Counted from the stretch's first letter, positions 50,512-59,805 are shown. The stretch is 64,000 nt of DNA from Aureimonas sp. Leaf427 (GCF_001425485.1 NZ_LMQW01000007.1:107907-171906); one strand, 5' to 3'. Numbers and translations are program-made. Notes: generated by a model from the sequence alone, not told the origin.

Positions 50512-50524
50512 GCTGCAATGCAGC
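50512..50524. promoter_or_regulatory. Palindrome CTGC-N3-GCAG upstream of ABC-F gene
   Basis: GCTGCA-A-TGCAGC, a perfect 13-base palindrome 113 bases before the ABC-F start. It matches the CTGC-N3-GCAG pattern reported for the PHB regulator PhaR of Paracoccus, but no PHB gene is nearby. Confidence 0.25.
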
Positions 50525-50636
50525 AATCCCTTGCGCTTCTCGAAGCCCGACCTTTCACGACCCGACCTCCCACGCCCTTGTTCGCCGCCAGAGCCGCTCT
50601 CGGTTCGGCCGCCCCTCTCGTCCGCCGGACCCGACC

Positions 50637-52286
50637 ATGCTCCAGATCAACAACCTCGTCTTCAACGGATGGGGCCGCAAGTTCTTCGACGATGCGAGCG
50701 TCCTGCTGCCGGTCGGTGCCAAGGTCGGCCTCGTCGGGCGCAACGGCATCGGCAAGTCGACGCTGTTCAAGCTGATCCTCGGCCATCTCACGCCTGACGG
50801 CGGCGACATCTCGCTGCCGAAGGCGGCCCGCATCGGCTCGGTCGACCAGGAGCATCCCGCGACCCCGGTCAGCCTGATCGAGACGATCCTCGAAGCCGAT
50901 CTCGAGCGCCATAGCCTGATGGCGGAGCTGGAGACGGCGGAGCCCGAGCGGATCGGCGAGATCTGGGGCCGGCTGATCGACATCGACGCGGAGGGCGCGC
51001 CCTCCCGCGCGGCAGAAATCCTCGGCGGCCTCGGCTTTTCCACGCAGGACCTGCAGCGCCCGATGGCCGAGTTCTCCGGCGGCTGGCGCATGCGCGTCGC
51101 GCTCGCCGCCGCGCTCTTCTCGGCGCCCGACATGCTGCTTCTCGACGAGCCGACGAACTATCTCGATCTGGAAGGCGCGCTCTGGCTGGAGCAGAAGCTG
51201 AAGAAGTATCCCCATTCCGCGCTCGTCATCAGCCACGACCGGGAACTCCTGAACAATTCGGTCGATCACATCCTTCTCGTCGCCGAGCGCAAGCTCGAAC
51301 TCTATACTGGCGGCTACGACGAGTTCGAGAAGCGGCGCGCCGAGGCGCAGCGGCTCCAGGCCTCGGCGAAGTCCAAGCAGGATGCCGAGCGCGCCCATCT
51401 CCAGTCCTTCGTCGACCGCTTCAAGGCCAAGGCCTCCAAGGCCGCGCAGGCGCAGTCGCGCATGAAGCGGCTGGCCAAGATGGAGCCGGTGCACATGACG
51501 ATCGAGGCGCGCGTCGCCCCGTTCACGCTGCCCTCACCCAAGCGCCCGCTGGCGCCGCCGCTGATGCAGCTCGAAGGCGTCGATGTCGGCTATGCCGACG
51601 GCGTCGCGGTCCTGCGCGATCTGAACCTTCGCCTCGATGTCGACGATCGCATCGGGCTTCTCGGCGTCAACGGCGCGGGCAAGTCGACCTTCGCCAAGCT
51701 CGCCGCCGGGGCGCTCCAGCCGCTCAAGGGTCAGATGCAGCGCGACCGGCGCGTCGAGGTCGGCTGGTTCCACCAGCACCAGATCGAGGCGCTCGACCCG
51801 AACGAGACGCCGATGGAGATCATCCGGCGCACCATGCCGGAGAGCTCCGAGGCGCAGCGGCGCTCTAAGCTCGCGCAGTTCGGCTTCAACTTCGACAAGC
51901 AGGAGACGATCGTCGATTCGCTCTCCGGCGGCGAGCGGGCGCGCCTCCTCCTGAATCAGGTCGCGATGGCCGCGCCCCACATCCTCATCCTCGACGAGCC
52001 GACGAACCATCTCGACATCGATTCCCGCCGGGCGCTGCTCGACGCGCTGAACGAATACGAGGGCGCCGTCATCCTCATCACGCACGATCGCTCGCTGATG
52101 GAGCTCGTCGCGGACCGCCTGTGGCTCGCCGCCGACGGCAAGGTGAAGCCCTTCGACGGGGATATGGACGACTACGCCAAGTTCGTGCTCGACCGCGCCC
52201 GCAACGGGCAGCGCGCCCCGGCGCAGGATCGCGGCGACGGCGCCCAGGAGAACCGGCGCTCCAACAAGAAGCGCGCCCGGGGATGA
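50637..52286 (+). CDS. ABC-F family ATPase (EttA/YheS type)
   Basis: Soluble double ABC protein of 549 residues without membrane segments, acting on ribosomes in this family. First Walker A GRNGIGKST (near 37), signature FSGGWRMRVALAAAL and Walker B LLLDEPTNYLDLEG (about 170); a charged linker (residues about 235-300); second Walker A GVNGAGKST near 345, LSGGERARLLLNQ and LILDEPTNHLDIDS near 450. A Lys/Arg-rich tail ends the protein. Its stop overlaps the EamA gene start by four bases (ATGA). Confidence 0.92.
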   Translation: MLQINNLVFNGWGRKFFDDASVLLPVGAKVGLVGRNGIGKSTLFKLILGHLTPDGGDISLPKAARIGSVDQEHPATPVSLIETILEADLERHSLMAELETAEPERIGEIWGRLIDIDAEGAPSRAAEILGGLGFSTQDLQRPMAEFSGGWRMRVALAAALFSAPDMLLLDEPTNYLDLEGALWLEQKLKKYPHSALVISHDRELLNNSVDHILLVAERKLELYTGGYDEFEKRRAEAQRLQASAKSKQDAERAHLQSFVDRFKAKASKAAQAQSRMKRLAKMEPVHMTIEARVAPFTLPSPKRPLAPPLMQLEGVDVGYADGVAVLRDLNLRLDVDDRIGLLGVNGAGKSTFAKLAAGALQPLKGQMQRDRRVEVGWFHQHQIEALDPNETPMEIIRRTMPESSEAQRRSKLAQFGFNFDKQETIVDSLSGGERARLLLNQVAMAAPHILILDEPTNHLDIDSRRALLDALNEYEGAVILITHDRSLMELVADRLWLAADGKVKPFDGDMDDYAKFVLDRARNGQRAPAQDRGDGAQENRRSNKKRARG

Positions 52287-53179
52287 GCGGGCCGGGCGTC
52301 GTGGGGGAGGCGCCTGCCGCGCCGCGCTTTTCCGACCGCGCGCGCGGCATCGCCATGGTGCTCGCGGCGACGATCGCCTGGAGCTTCAGCGGGCTCTACA
52401 CGCGCTCTCTCGGCACCGACATCTATTCGGCCATCGCGTTTCGCTGCTTCTTCGGCGCGACCTTCCTCCTGCCGGCCTTTCTCTGGATCCATGGCCGCAG
52501 CGGCCTGCGGCGCGTCACGGAAATGGGCTGGCCGGGCGTCGTCGTCGTCGCGCTGCAGGTCGTCACCATGGCCGCGACGGTGGGCGCGCTGTATTTGACC
52601 AGCGTCGCCAACGTCACGGTGATCTACTCGTCCTCGCCCTTCCTGGCGGGCGCCTTCGCTTGGTGGCTCCTCGGCGAGCGGGTGAACGGGCGAACGCTTC
52701 TGGCGAGCGCCATCGTGCTCCTCGGCGTCCTCGTCGTCGTGTCGGGCTCGGCGGGGGAGGGGCGGCTCGTCGGCGATCTCCTGGCCCTGGCGATGACGGT
52801 GGCCTTCGCGGCCGTCATCGTCGTGCCGCGCGTCTGGCCGCATATCGACATCCTGACCGTCTCGATGATGGGCGGCTATGCGACCTTCGCGCTCTTCCTG
52901 CCCTTCGCCTCGCCCGCCTCGATCGAGATGCGGGACTGGCTTCTCTTGGCGGCCTTCGGCTTCACCAATTTCGTCATCGCCTATTTCATCTTCCTCAAGG
53001 GTTCGCGGCTGATCCCGGCGGCGGAGAGCGGGCTCATCATCACGCTGGAAATCGTGCTGGCGCCCCTCTGGGTCTGGATCGCCTTCGGCGAGGTGCCGGG
53101 CGTCTCGTCCTTCCTCGGCGGGGCGCTGATCTTCGGCACGATCGTCTGGCACCTCCTGTCGAGCCTGCGCCGCCGCTGA
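52283..53179 (+). CDS. EamA/DMT family transporter
   Basis: Membrane protein of 298 residues with ten helices in two EamA repeats (first near IAMVLAATIAWSFSGLYTRS, second near GDLLALAMTVAFAAVIVVPR). The short N-terminal tail ends before residue 25. Coupled to the ABC-F gene by ATGA. Drug/metabolite exporters of this kind have many substrates; nothing here fixes one. Confidence 0.88.
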   Translation: MSGPGVVGEAPAAPRFSDRARGIAMVLAATIAWSFSGLYTRSLGTDIYSAIAFRCFFGATFLLPAFLWIHGRSGLRRVTEMGWPGVVVVALQVVTMAATVGALYLTSVANVTVIYSSSPFLAGAFAWWLLGERVNGRTLLASAIVLLGVLVVVSGSAGEGRLVGDLLALAMTVAFAAVIVVPRVWPHIDILTVSMMGGYATFALFLPFASPASIEMRDWLLLAAFGFTNFVIAYFIFLKGSRLIPAAESGLIITLEIVLAPLWVWIAFGEVPGVSSFLGGALIFGTIVWHLLSSLRRR

Positions 53180-53243
53180 GGGCGTCGGCCTTCGCAAGGG
53201 CTCCCCGCGGCCGCCGGCCCGACCGGCATCCCCCAAACGAAAA

Positions 53244-53274
53244 ACGCACCCTCCATCGTCGATGAAGGGTGCGT
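53244..53274 (-). terminator. Terminator after mqo
   Basis: ACGCACCCT-C-CATCG faces CGATG-A-AGGGTGCGT: about 14 bp in total. On the minus strand it is followed by TTTTCG. It lies between the convergent EamA and mqo genes. Confidence 0.8.
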
Positions 53275-53303
53275 CTCGCGTTCGCGGTCGGGACGGTTTT
53301 GGA

Positions 53304-54950
53304 TCAGGCCGGGGTCTGAGCGGCCACCGGCGGCGGGGCGAGGTTGAGGACGGTGCTCGTCTTCGCCCAAATCTCGGCGAGACGGGCCGGATCGTCGTTC
53401 AGCTTGGTGCCGATGCTCGGCACGAACTCGCGCAGCCGCGCCTGCCATTCCGGCGTCTTGAACTTCTCGGGGAAGATGTCTTCCAGCGCCTCCAGCATGA
53501 TCGCGGGGGAGGTGGAGCCGCCCGGCGAGGCGCCGAGGAGAGCGGCGATCGAGCCGTCGTGCGAGACGACGATCTCGGTGCCGAACTGGAGGTCGCCCCG
53601 TCCGTCCTTGTCCTGCTTGATGATCTGGACGCGCTGCCCGGCCTGGATGAGCTCCCATTCCTCGGCGGCTGCCTGGGGATAGTACTCGCGCAGCGCCGCG
53701 ATCCGGTCCTCGTCGGACTGGAGAACCTGCCCGACGAGATACTGGACGAGTCCGAACTCGTCGAGGCCGACGTCGAGGATCGACTTGATGTTCGTCGTCT
53801 GGATCGACGAGAAGAGATCGAAGTTCGAGCCCTCCATCAGGAAGTTGGTCGAGAAGGTCGCGAAGGGGCCGAAGAGGAGGACGCGCTTGCCGTCGATCAT
53901 GCGCGCGTCGAGATGGGGCACGGACATGGGCGGGGCGCCCGAGGCGGCCTTGCCGTAGGCCTTGGCGAGATGGGTCGCGGCGACCGCTGGGTTGCGGTTC
54001 ACCAGGAACGAGCCGCCGACGGGGAAGCCGCCATAGGTCTCGGCCTCCGCGATCTCGCTCTCCTGCAGGAGCAGGATCGAGGCGCCGCCGCCGCCGATGA
54101 AGACGAAGCGCGACTTCACCGCGCGGCTCGGCGTGCCGTCGGCGAGATTGCGGTAGGTGACGAGCCAGGTGCCGTCCGACTGGCGCTCGAGCGCCTCGAC
54201 CTCGCTGGAGAGGTTGAGGGCGAAATGGTCGCCGCTCTTCAGGTTCTCGACATATTGGCGGGTGATCGAGCCGAAATCGACGTCCGTTCCGAGCGACGAC
54301 CAGGTCGCGGCGATCGGCTGGGAGAGATCGCGGCCCTCGATGAGGAGCGGCGCCCATTCCTTGATCTTCTCGGGATCGGTCGAGAATTCCATGCCGGTGA
54401 AGAGCGGCTGCTCGATCAGCGCGGCGTGGCGGCGGCGCAGGAAGTCGACATTCTCCTCGCCCCAGACGAAGCTCATGTGCGGCGTCGGGTTGATGAAGCT
54501 CGTCGGGTCCTTCAGGACGCCGCGCTCGACCATGGCGGTCCAGAACTGGCGCGAGACCTGGAAGGCCTCGTTCACCTTCACGGCGCGCGAGACCTCGATC
54601 TTCCCGCCTTCGCCCTCCGACGTGTAGTTCAGCTCGCAGAGCGCGGAATGGCCGGTGCCGGCATTGTTCCAGGCGTTGGAGCTTTCCTTGGCCACGCCAT
54701 CGAGCCGCTCGAACATCTCGATCGTCCAGCCGGGTTCGAGCTGGCGCAGGAGCACGCCCATCGTGGCGCTCATGATGCCGCCGCCGATGAGGACGACGTC
54801 CACCGTGCGGTCGGCGGTGATGACGGGCGCCGAACAGGCCGGAAGCGTCGTGACCGCCGCGCCGGCGAAGACGCCGCCGAGCACCTGGCGGCGGTTGATG
54901 GTCAGAAGGCCGGACTTGGCACTGGCATGTTCGTCGATCGTCTGGGCCAT
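53304..54950 (-). CDS. mqo: Malate:quinone oxidoreductase with Tat/lipobox-like N-terminus
   Basis: FAD enzyme of the TCA cycle passing electrons from malate to quinone, 548 residues. FAD-binding VDVVLIGGGIMSATMGVLLR near residue 50, NNAGTGHSALCELNYT near 90, and HLDARMIDGKRVLLFGPFA near 340 are Mqo signatures. The ATG at 54950 has GGAGA seven bases upstream. Residues 18-39 (TINRRQVLGGVFAG, then TTLPAC) look like a twin-arginine signal ending in a possible lipobox Cys, unusual since Mqo normally faces the cytoplasm. Confidence 0.93.
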   Translation of the reverse strand: MAQTIDEHASAKSGLLTINRRQVLGGVFAGAAVTTLPACSAPVITADRTVDVVLIGGGIMSATMGVLLRQLEPGWTIEMFERLDGVAKESSNAWNNAGTGHSALCELNYTSEGEGGKIEVSRAVKVNEAFQVSRQFWTAMVERGVLKDPTSFINPTPHMSFVWGEENVDFLRRRHAALIEQPLFTGMEFSTDPEKIKEWAPLLIEGRDLSQPIAATWSSLGTDVDFGSITRQYVENLKSGDHFALNLSSEVEALERQSDGTWLVTYRNLADGTPSRAVKSRFVFIGGGGASILLLQESEIAEAETYGGFPVGGSFLVNRNPAVAATHLAKAYGKAASGAPPMSVPHLDARMIDGKRVLLFGPFATFSTNFLMEGSNFDLFSSIQTTNIKSILDVGLDEFGLVQYLVGQVLQSDEDRIAALREYYPQAAAEEWELIQAGQRVQIIKQDKDGRGDLQFGTEIVVSHDGSIAALLGASPGGSTSPAIMLEALEDIFPEKFKTPEWQARLREFVPSIGTKLNDDPARLAEIWAKTSTVLNLAPPPVAAQTPA

Positions 54951-55058
54951 GTTCGGCTCTCCGTTGCAGACGCAAGGCTCTATCGCGTGCATCTGCTGCA
55001 TGACAACGCGATCAGCATGCGCTCCGAGCATGTCTCCCATCTCCGGGCGACATAGCTA

Positions 55059-55071
55059 GGACAATTTGTCC
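55059..55071. promoter_or_regulatory. Palindromic operator upstream of mqo
   Basis: GGACAA-T-TTGTCC, a perfect 13-base palindrome 109 bases before mqo, inside a 368-base gene-free gap. A further GTGTC/GACAC repeat lies near 55210. Apart from these I see nothing in the gap. Confidence 0.45.
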
Positions 55072-55318
55072 ATCGCAGTCGATCGAGGAATTCGGTGTCA
55101 TCCTTCTGTTCTCGCTGGGCGATTGGGCAGTCGATCGAAGATCGGGCCGCTCGGTTTGGAACGGGAATAGTGTTTACCACCTTCAAAAGACTGCTCTTGC
55201 CGGCCGCGTGTCGCGCCATAGACACGCAGGAAGGCTGAGTTCCGCTGGGCTGTTCTGGGCGGCGCATCCGGCGTGCTGGCGGCGCGCGTACAGCGCCCGT
55301 GACGGTCCGGGTTCCGCT

Positions 55319-56338
55319 TCAGCGGATCGGCACGAGGTTGCCGGCGAACTGGCGGGTGCAGTCCGCCCAGGAGAAGGTCTCGGCGAAGGCGCGGCAGCCC
55401 GCGCGGTCGATCTCGAGCGCGCTCAGAGCGGCGGCGCGCAGATCCTGCGAAAGGACGCCGTGCGGCTGGCCGCCCAGGATGTCGGCCGGCCCCGGCACGG
55501 GATAGGCCGCGACGGGCGTGCCGCAGGCGAGCGATTCCAGAACGACCAGCCCGAAGGTCTCGAAGCGCGAGGGGAAGACGAAGACGTCGGCGGCCGAGAT
55601 GTGCCGGGCGAGGTCGTCGCCATGCTTGTAGCCGAGGAAATGGACGGCGGGGAAAGCCGCTTCCAGCTTCGCCCGCGCGGGTCCGTCGCCGACGACGAGT
55701 TTCGAGCCCGGCAGGTCCAGCTCGAAGAAGCGCTCCAGGGTCTTCTCCGCCGAGACGCGGCCGACATAGAGATGGATCGGCCGGGGCAGGCCGAGGAAAT
55801 CCGCGTCGAAGGCGGGATCGTCGCGATGGGGCCGGAAGGCGGCCGTGTCCACGGCGCGGCCCCAGCGGCGGATGTTGCGAAAGCCGCGCGCGGCGAGCTG
55901 GCGCTCCAGCGTCGGCGTCTGCACCATGAAGCCGTCGCCGCCATTGTGGAACCAGCGCTGCGCGGCGTAGGCGAGGCCCGTTCCAAAGCCGATGCGCGAG
56001 GCGAGATAGTCGCCGAAGCGGGTGTGGAAGGAACTGGTGAAGGGCAGCTTGCGGCGCCGGCAGACATGGCGCGCGGCGAGGCCGATCGGCCCTTCCACCG
56101 GAATGTGGATCGCGTCGGGCGCGAAATCCTCGATCGCGGCCTCGATCACCCCGCCGAAGGGAAGCGCGAGGCGAACCTCCGGATAGCCCGGCGCGGGGAT
56201 GGTGCGCGCGAAATCGGCGGGGCCGACGAGGCGCACGACATGGCCGTCCGCCTCCAGATGGCGCCGCGTCGTCTCGAAGACGCGCACGACGCCGTTCACC
56301 TGCGGCGCCGCCGCGTCGCTTGCGATCAGAATGCGCAT
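55319..56338 (-). CDS. GT4 glycosyltransferase, probable sulfolipid step
   Basis: Retaining GT-B glycosyltransferase of 339 residues. MRILIASDAAAPQVNGVVRV at the start, HIPVEGPIGLAARHVCRRR and SSFHTRFGDYLASRIG (acceptor side), and the nucleotide-sugar motif FVFPSRFETFGLVVLESLACG near 265. The layout matches the SqdX/MgtA group. Divergent from sqdB with 116 bases between starts, so it is the likely enzyme moving sulfoquinovose from UDP to diacylglycerol. A mannosyl- or galactosyl-lipid role is the alternative. Confidence 0.8.
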   Translation of the reverse strand: MRILIASDAAAPQVNGVVRVFETTRRHLEADGHVVRLVGPADFARTIPAPGYPEVRLALPFGGVIEAAIEDFAPDAIHIPVEGPIGLAARHVCRRRKLPFTSSFHTRFGDYLASRIGFGTGLAYAAQRWFHNGGDGFMVQTPTLERQLAARGFRNIRRWGRAVDTAAFRPHRDDPAFDADFLGLPRPIHLYVGRVSAEKTLERFFELDLPGSKLVVGDGPARAKLEAAFPAVHFLGYKHGDDLARHISAADVFVFPSRFETFGLVVLESLACGTPVAAYPVPGPADILGGQPHGVLSQDLRAAALSALEIDRAGCRAFAETFSWADCTRQFAGNLVPIR

Positions 56339-56454
56339 GATATCGGAAAGACCTGCTGACGATCTGGTGTCATGCGTTCTACATAGCGGTCCGGCAACCA
56401 CAAGACGTGCGGCGCCTTATTCCGCGGTGTCTCGCAGTGCTGGAGCGTTCGTCC

Positions 56455-57633
56455 ATGAAGATCATCGTGCTCGGCGGCGACGGGTTCTGCGGCTGGCCCA
56501 CCGCGCTGCATCTCTCGGCGCTCGGCCATGAGGTGACGATCGTCGACAATTTCGTGCGCCGGAGAACCGACGAGGAGCTCGGCGCGGGGAGCCTGACCCC
56601 GATCCGGCCGCTGGGCGAGCGTCTGGAGGCCTGGAGCGCGACCGGCCATCCCGCCATCGGCTTTGCCGAGATCGACGTCGCCGAGGACTACGATGCGCTG
56701 GAGGCGCTCTTTCGGAGCATCCGGCCCGATACGATCGTCCATTTCGCCGAGCAGCGCGCCGCGCCCTATTCGATGAAGTCGCCGCGCCACAAGCGCTACA
56801 CGGTCGACAACAACGTCAACGCGACCCATGCCGTCCTCTGCGCCATGGTCGAGGCCTGCCCGGGCGCCCATCTCGTCCATCTCGGCACGATGGGCGTCTA
56901 CGGCTACGGCAAGACCAAGGGCATGCCGATCCCGGAAGGCTATATCGACGCCACGCTCCGCTCGGGCGGCGCGACGGCCGATGCCGACATTCTCTATCCC
57001 GTCGATCCCGGCTCGATCTACCACATGACGAAGACGCTGGATCAGCTGCTCTTCCTCTTCTACGCCAAGAACGACGGGCTCGCGATCACCGATCTCCACC
57101 AGGGCATCGTCTGGGGCACCGCGACGCCGCAGACGCTGCTCGACGAGCGGCTCGTCAACCGGTTCGACTATGACGGCGACTACGGCACGGTGCTGAACCG
57201 CTTCCTCTGCCAGGCCGCCATCGGCCATCCGCTGACCGTCCACGGCACGGGCGGGCAGACCCGCGCCTTCATCCACATCCGCGACACCGTGCGCTGCATC
57301 GAGGCGGCGGCGGCAACACCGCCGGAGTGGGGATCGCGCGTGCGCATCGTCAACCAGATGACGGAGACGCACCGGGTCCGCGATCTCGCCCGGCTCGTCT
57401 CCGACCTCTCCGGCGTTCCCGTCGAGTTCCGCGACAATCCGCGCAAGGAAGCGCCGGAAAACGATCTCGTCGTCGTCAACGACACGCTCCTCCATCTCGG
57501 CCTCCGGCCGACGCGCCTGTCCGACGGGCTCCTGACGGAGGTCGTCGACGTCGCGCGCCGTCACGCCGACCGGATCGACCAAAGCCGCATCGTCTCCACG
57601 AGCCGCTGGGTGCGGCCGCCCGAAGATGCCTGA
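56455..57633 (+). CDS. sqdB: UDP-sulfoquinovose synthase
   Basis: NAD-dependent SDR-type enzyme joining sulfite to UDP-glucose, first committed step of sulfolipid synthesis; 392 residues. GGDGFCGWPTALHLSALGHE (residues 8-27) is the SQD1/SqdB nucleotide motif, followed by VDNFVRRRTDEELGAGSLTP, EQRAAPYSMKS and the catalytic Tyr/Lys in SIYHMTKTLD near 198. The ATG at 56455 agrees with homologues. The divergent glycosyltransferase probably finishes the lipid. Confidence 0.95.
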   Translation: MKIIVLGGDGFCGWPTALHLSALGHEVTIVDNFVRRRTDEELGAGSLTPIRPLGERLEAWSATGHPAIGFAEIDVAEDYDALEALFRSIRPDTIVHFAEQRAAPYSMKSPRHKRYTVDNNVNATHAVLCAMVEACPGAHLVHLGTMGVYGYGKTKGMPIPEGYIDATLRSGGATADADILYPVDPGSIYHMTKTLDQLLFLFYAKNDGLAITDLHQGIVWGTATPQTLLDERLVNRFDYDGDYGTVLNRFLCQAAIGHPLTVHGTGGQTRAFIHIRDTVRCIEAAAATPPEWGSRVRIVNQMTETHRVRDLARLVSDLSGVPVEFRDNPRKEAPENDLVVVNDTLLHLGLRPTRLSDGLLTEVVDVARRHADRIDQSRIVSTSRWVRPPEDA

Positions 57634-57660
57634 AGCAAGGGGACCGTTCCAGACGAAGGG

Positions 57661-57706
57661 TCTTCTCCCGTCCGAGGCGACGGTGACGGCAGCCGGAAGA
57701 GGGGCC
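57661..57706. repeat. Degenerate single arm of repeat family B
   Basis: TCTTCTCCCGTCC..GGCAGCCGGAAGAGGGGCCGCC matches one arm of the family B palindromes, but the partner arm is missing. Between sqdB and the PhoD-like gene. Confidence 0.4.
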
Positions 57707-57840
57707 GCCCGCACCAGCTTGGTCCCGCCTGCGGAGCGGACAATGGTCGCGCTCTTTGGGCGCATTGTCCGGCTTCGACCCTTGCATCGCGGTGCAGCAA
57801 CCGTAGATCGGGGCGAAGCTCGTCCGAAGAAAGCCAACGC

Positions 57841-59295
57841 TTGTCCGCTGCATCGAACCCCGCGCCCGCCGCCGCCGGCCCGCTCCTCCTGTCGCGCGGG
57901 GCGGACGCGGCGACGGCGAAGCTGACCGCGCTTCTCGCGCTCCCGACCGGCGAGCCCGCGCCCGACCTCGTTCCCGAGGGCGGCGCCCCCGTCGCCGCCC
58001 GCAAGCTCGCCGATCTCTTCGGCCGGACGCTCCATGCCTACGACTTCGCCCTGCCGGTGCGGCCGGGCCTTGCCGCCTACGATCTTGGCGGTCGCCGCCA
58101 TGCCGTCGCGACCGGCTTCGAGGGCGACGTGCGATGCGCCTTCGTTTCCTGCAACGGCCAGGAAAACGGCGACGGCGACCGCGACCTGACCGAGCGCGAC
58201 CTCATGTGGGACCGGCTGGCCGGCGAGAACGAGGCCAGGCCCTTCCACCTCCTCCTGCAGGGCGGCGACCAGCTCTATGCCGACGAGATCCTGCACAGCC
58301 ATCCCGATCTCCGGCGCTGGGAGGAACTGCCCGTCTCGAAGAAGGGCAGCGTTCCCTTCACCGAGGAGATGCGGCAGGCGGCGCGCGCCTATCTCGCCGG
58401 GCGCTATCTCGCGCTGATGGCGCAGCCGGCCATCGCCCGGCTCGTCGCGCGCGTGCCCTCGCTGATGATGTGGGACGACCACGACATCATCGACGGCTGG
58501 GGCAGCCATCCCGAACCGCTGCTCGACAGCCCCGTCGGCCGCGGCATCTTCCAAGTCTCGCGCGAGATGTTCCTTCTCTTCCAGCAGGGCTGCCGCCCCG
58601 ACGAGGCGCCGGCGCTGGCGCTCGACCGGACGGGCGCGAGCTTCAGCTTGGCCGCGCACTTTCCCGGCCTCTCCGTCGTCGCGCCGGATCTGCGCAGCGA
58701 GCGGCGGCCCGACCGCGTCATGAACGAGACGGGATGGGCCGCGCACGAGGCCGCGCTTGCCGCCGCGCCCGAGGGCAACCACCGGCTGATCCTCTCCAGC
58801 GTTCCCGCGCTCGGGCCCCGGCTGTCGCTCGTCGAGGCCGCGCTCGATCTCCTTCCACGCGCCCAGCAATACGAGGACGACCTGCGCGACCAGTGGCAGA
58901 GCCGGGCGCATCGCGGGGAATGGCGGCGCTTCCTGGCGGGCCTGGAGCGCGAGATGGTGGAGCGCGGCTCGCCGGTGACCGTCGTCTCGGGCGAGATCCA
59001 TCTGGCGACCCGCGCCGAGATGCAGCTGAAGGACGGGCAGGTCCTGCACCAGCTCGTCGCCTCCGGCATCGCCCATCCGCGCCCCTCCAAGGCCTATGCC
59101 TTCGCCCTCGGCCTTCTCGCCCGGCTCGGCGATGCGCCGCTTCCGGGCCGGCCCATCCGCCTCAAAGCCCTTCCCGGCCGCCGCGCCACCTATACGGCCG
59201 AGCGGAACTATCTCGTGCTGGAGCGCCGGGACGGGCGCTGGGCGGCGGAATGGGAGCTGGAGGACGGCGGACGCACCAGGGCGATGGCGATCTGA
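57841..59295 (+). CDS. PhoD-like metallophosphatase
   Basis: Phosphoesterase-fold protein of 484 residues. FVSCNGQENGDGDRD near residue 100, LLLQGGDQLYADEI near 138, MMWDDHDIIDGWGSHPEP near 210 and VVSGEIHLATRAEMQ near 380 are the metal-binding motifs of the alkaline phosphatase D family. No signal peptide is visible, unlike secreted PhoD, so it may be cytoplasmic. The TTG at 57841 has GAAGAAAG upstream; no nearby ATG fits. Placed after sqdB, which fits a phosphate-related theme but does not prove one. Confidence 0.8.
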   Translation: MSAASNPAPAAAGPLLLSRGADAATAKLTALLALPTGEPAPDLVPEGGAPVAARKLADLFGRTLHAYDFALPVRPGLAAYDLGGRRHAVATGFEGDVRCAFVSCNGQENGDGDRDLTERDLMWDRLAGENEARPFHLLLQGGDQLYADEILHSHPDLRRWEELPVSKKGSVPFTEEMRQAARAYLAGRYLALMAQPAIARLVARVPSLMMWDDHDIIDGWGSHPEPLLDSPVGRGIFQVSREMFLLFQQGCRPDEAPALALDRTGASFSLAAHFPGLSVVAPDLRSERRPDRVMNETGWAAHEAALAAAPEGNHRLILSSVPALGPRLSLVEAALDLLPRAQQYEDDLRDQWQSRAHRGEWRRFLAGLEREMVERGSPVTVVSGEIHLATRAEMQLKDGQVLHQLVASGIAHPRPSKAYAFALGLLARLGDAPLPGRPIRLKALPGRRATYTAERNYLVLERRDGRWAAEWELEDGGRTRAMAI

Positions 59296-59354
59296 CGCGC
59301 GCGTCGCATCGCACCTCGCCCCGTTCGGCGTCCCCGCCGCGCTGAACTCGCGCG

Positions 59355-59699
59355 TCAGCGTCCCAGCATGACGTCCATCAGGCGGGGTGGGGGAGAGCCG
59401 GTGGCGCGCAGCCGGTCAAAATCGCTGGCATTGATCCGGCCGGAGATGAAGCCGTTCGCGACGCGCGTGCAGAGGGTCCGGACGGCCTCCGGCCCGGGCT
59501 TCATCTTCACCTCTCTGGCAAAGAGCCAGCCGTTGTGGCCGATCATTGGATTGCTCCGCACGCAGGCCTCGATGCGAGCCGCCTTGGACGCCGGGTCCGC
59601 CTTCATCTCGCGACCGACCCTCGCGGTGCCTTCGTCCGTCATGCATCCTCCAAGAAGCATAGATGAAATTATAATAAGTAGTAATTGTCGTTTCTGCAT
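59355..59699 (-). CDS. Small lipoprotein
   Basis: Protein of 114 residues with a lipoprotein signal MQKRQLLLIIISSMLLGGC (lipobox LLGGC). The mature part has an IGHNGWLFAREV segment and two further Cys (EACVRSNP, RTLCTRV). The signal region is visibly AT-rich. No family recognised. Same strand as the kinase gene, which ends 97 bases upstream. Confidence 0.65.
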   Translation of the reverse strand: MQKRQLLLIIISSMLLGGCMTDEGTARVGREMKADPASKAARIEACVRSNPMIGHNGWLFAREVKMKPGPEAVRTLCTRVANGFISGRINASDFDRLRATGSPPPRLMDVMLGR

Positions 59700-59787
59700 G
59701 AGCGTCCCCAGATGCGGCATGGAGACGTTAGGTTGATGTTCGGTATCGAAGCAAGTTGGCTTTTGGGTATGAAAGATTGCGGTGGAC

Positions 59788-59805
59788 GACCGTTTCTAGA
59801 CGGTC
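59788..59805 (-). terminator. Hairpin at end of kinase gene
   Basis: GACCGT-TTCTAG-ACGGTC, a perfect 6-bp stem spanning the stop codon. No T-tract follows, so terminator function is doubtful. Confidence 0.3.

Noticed and set aside
56367..56373. A Pho-box half site (GTGTCAT) between sqdB and the glycosyltransferase
   Set aside because: Only one half site is close to consensus; the required second repeat is degenerate, so PhoB control is not shown.
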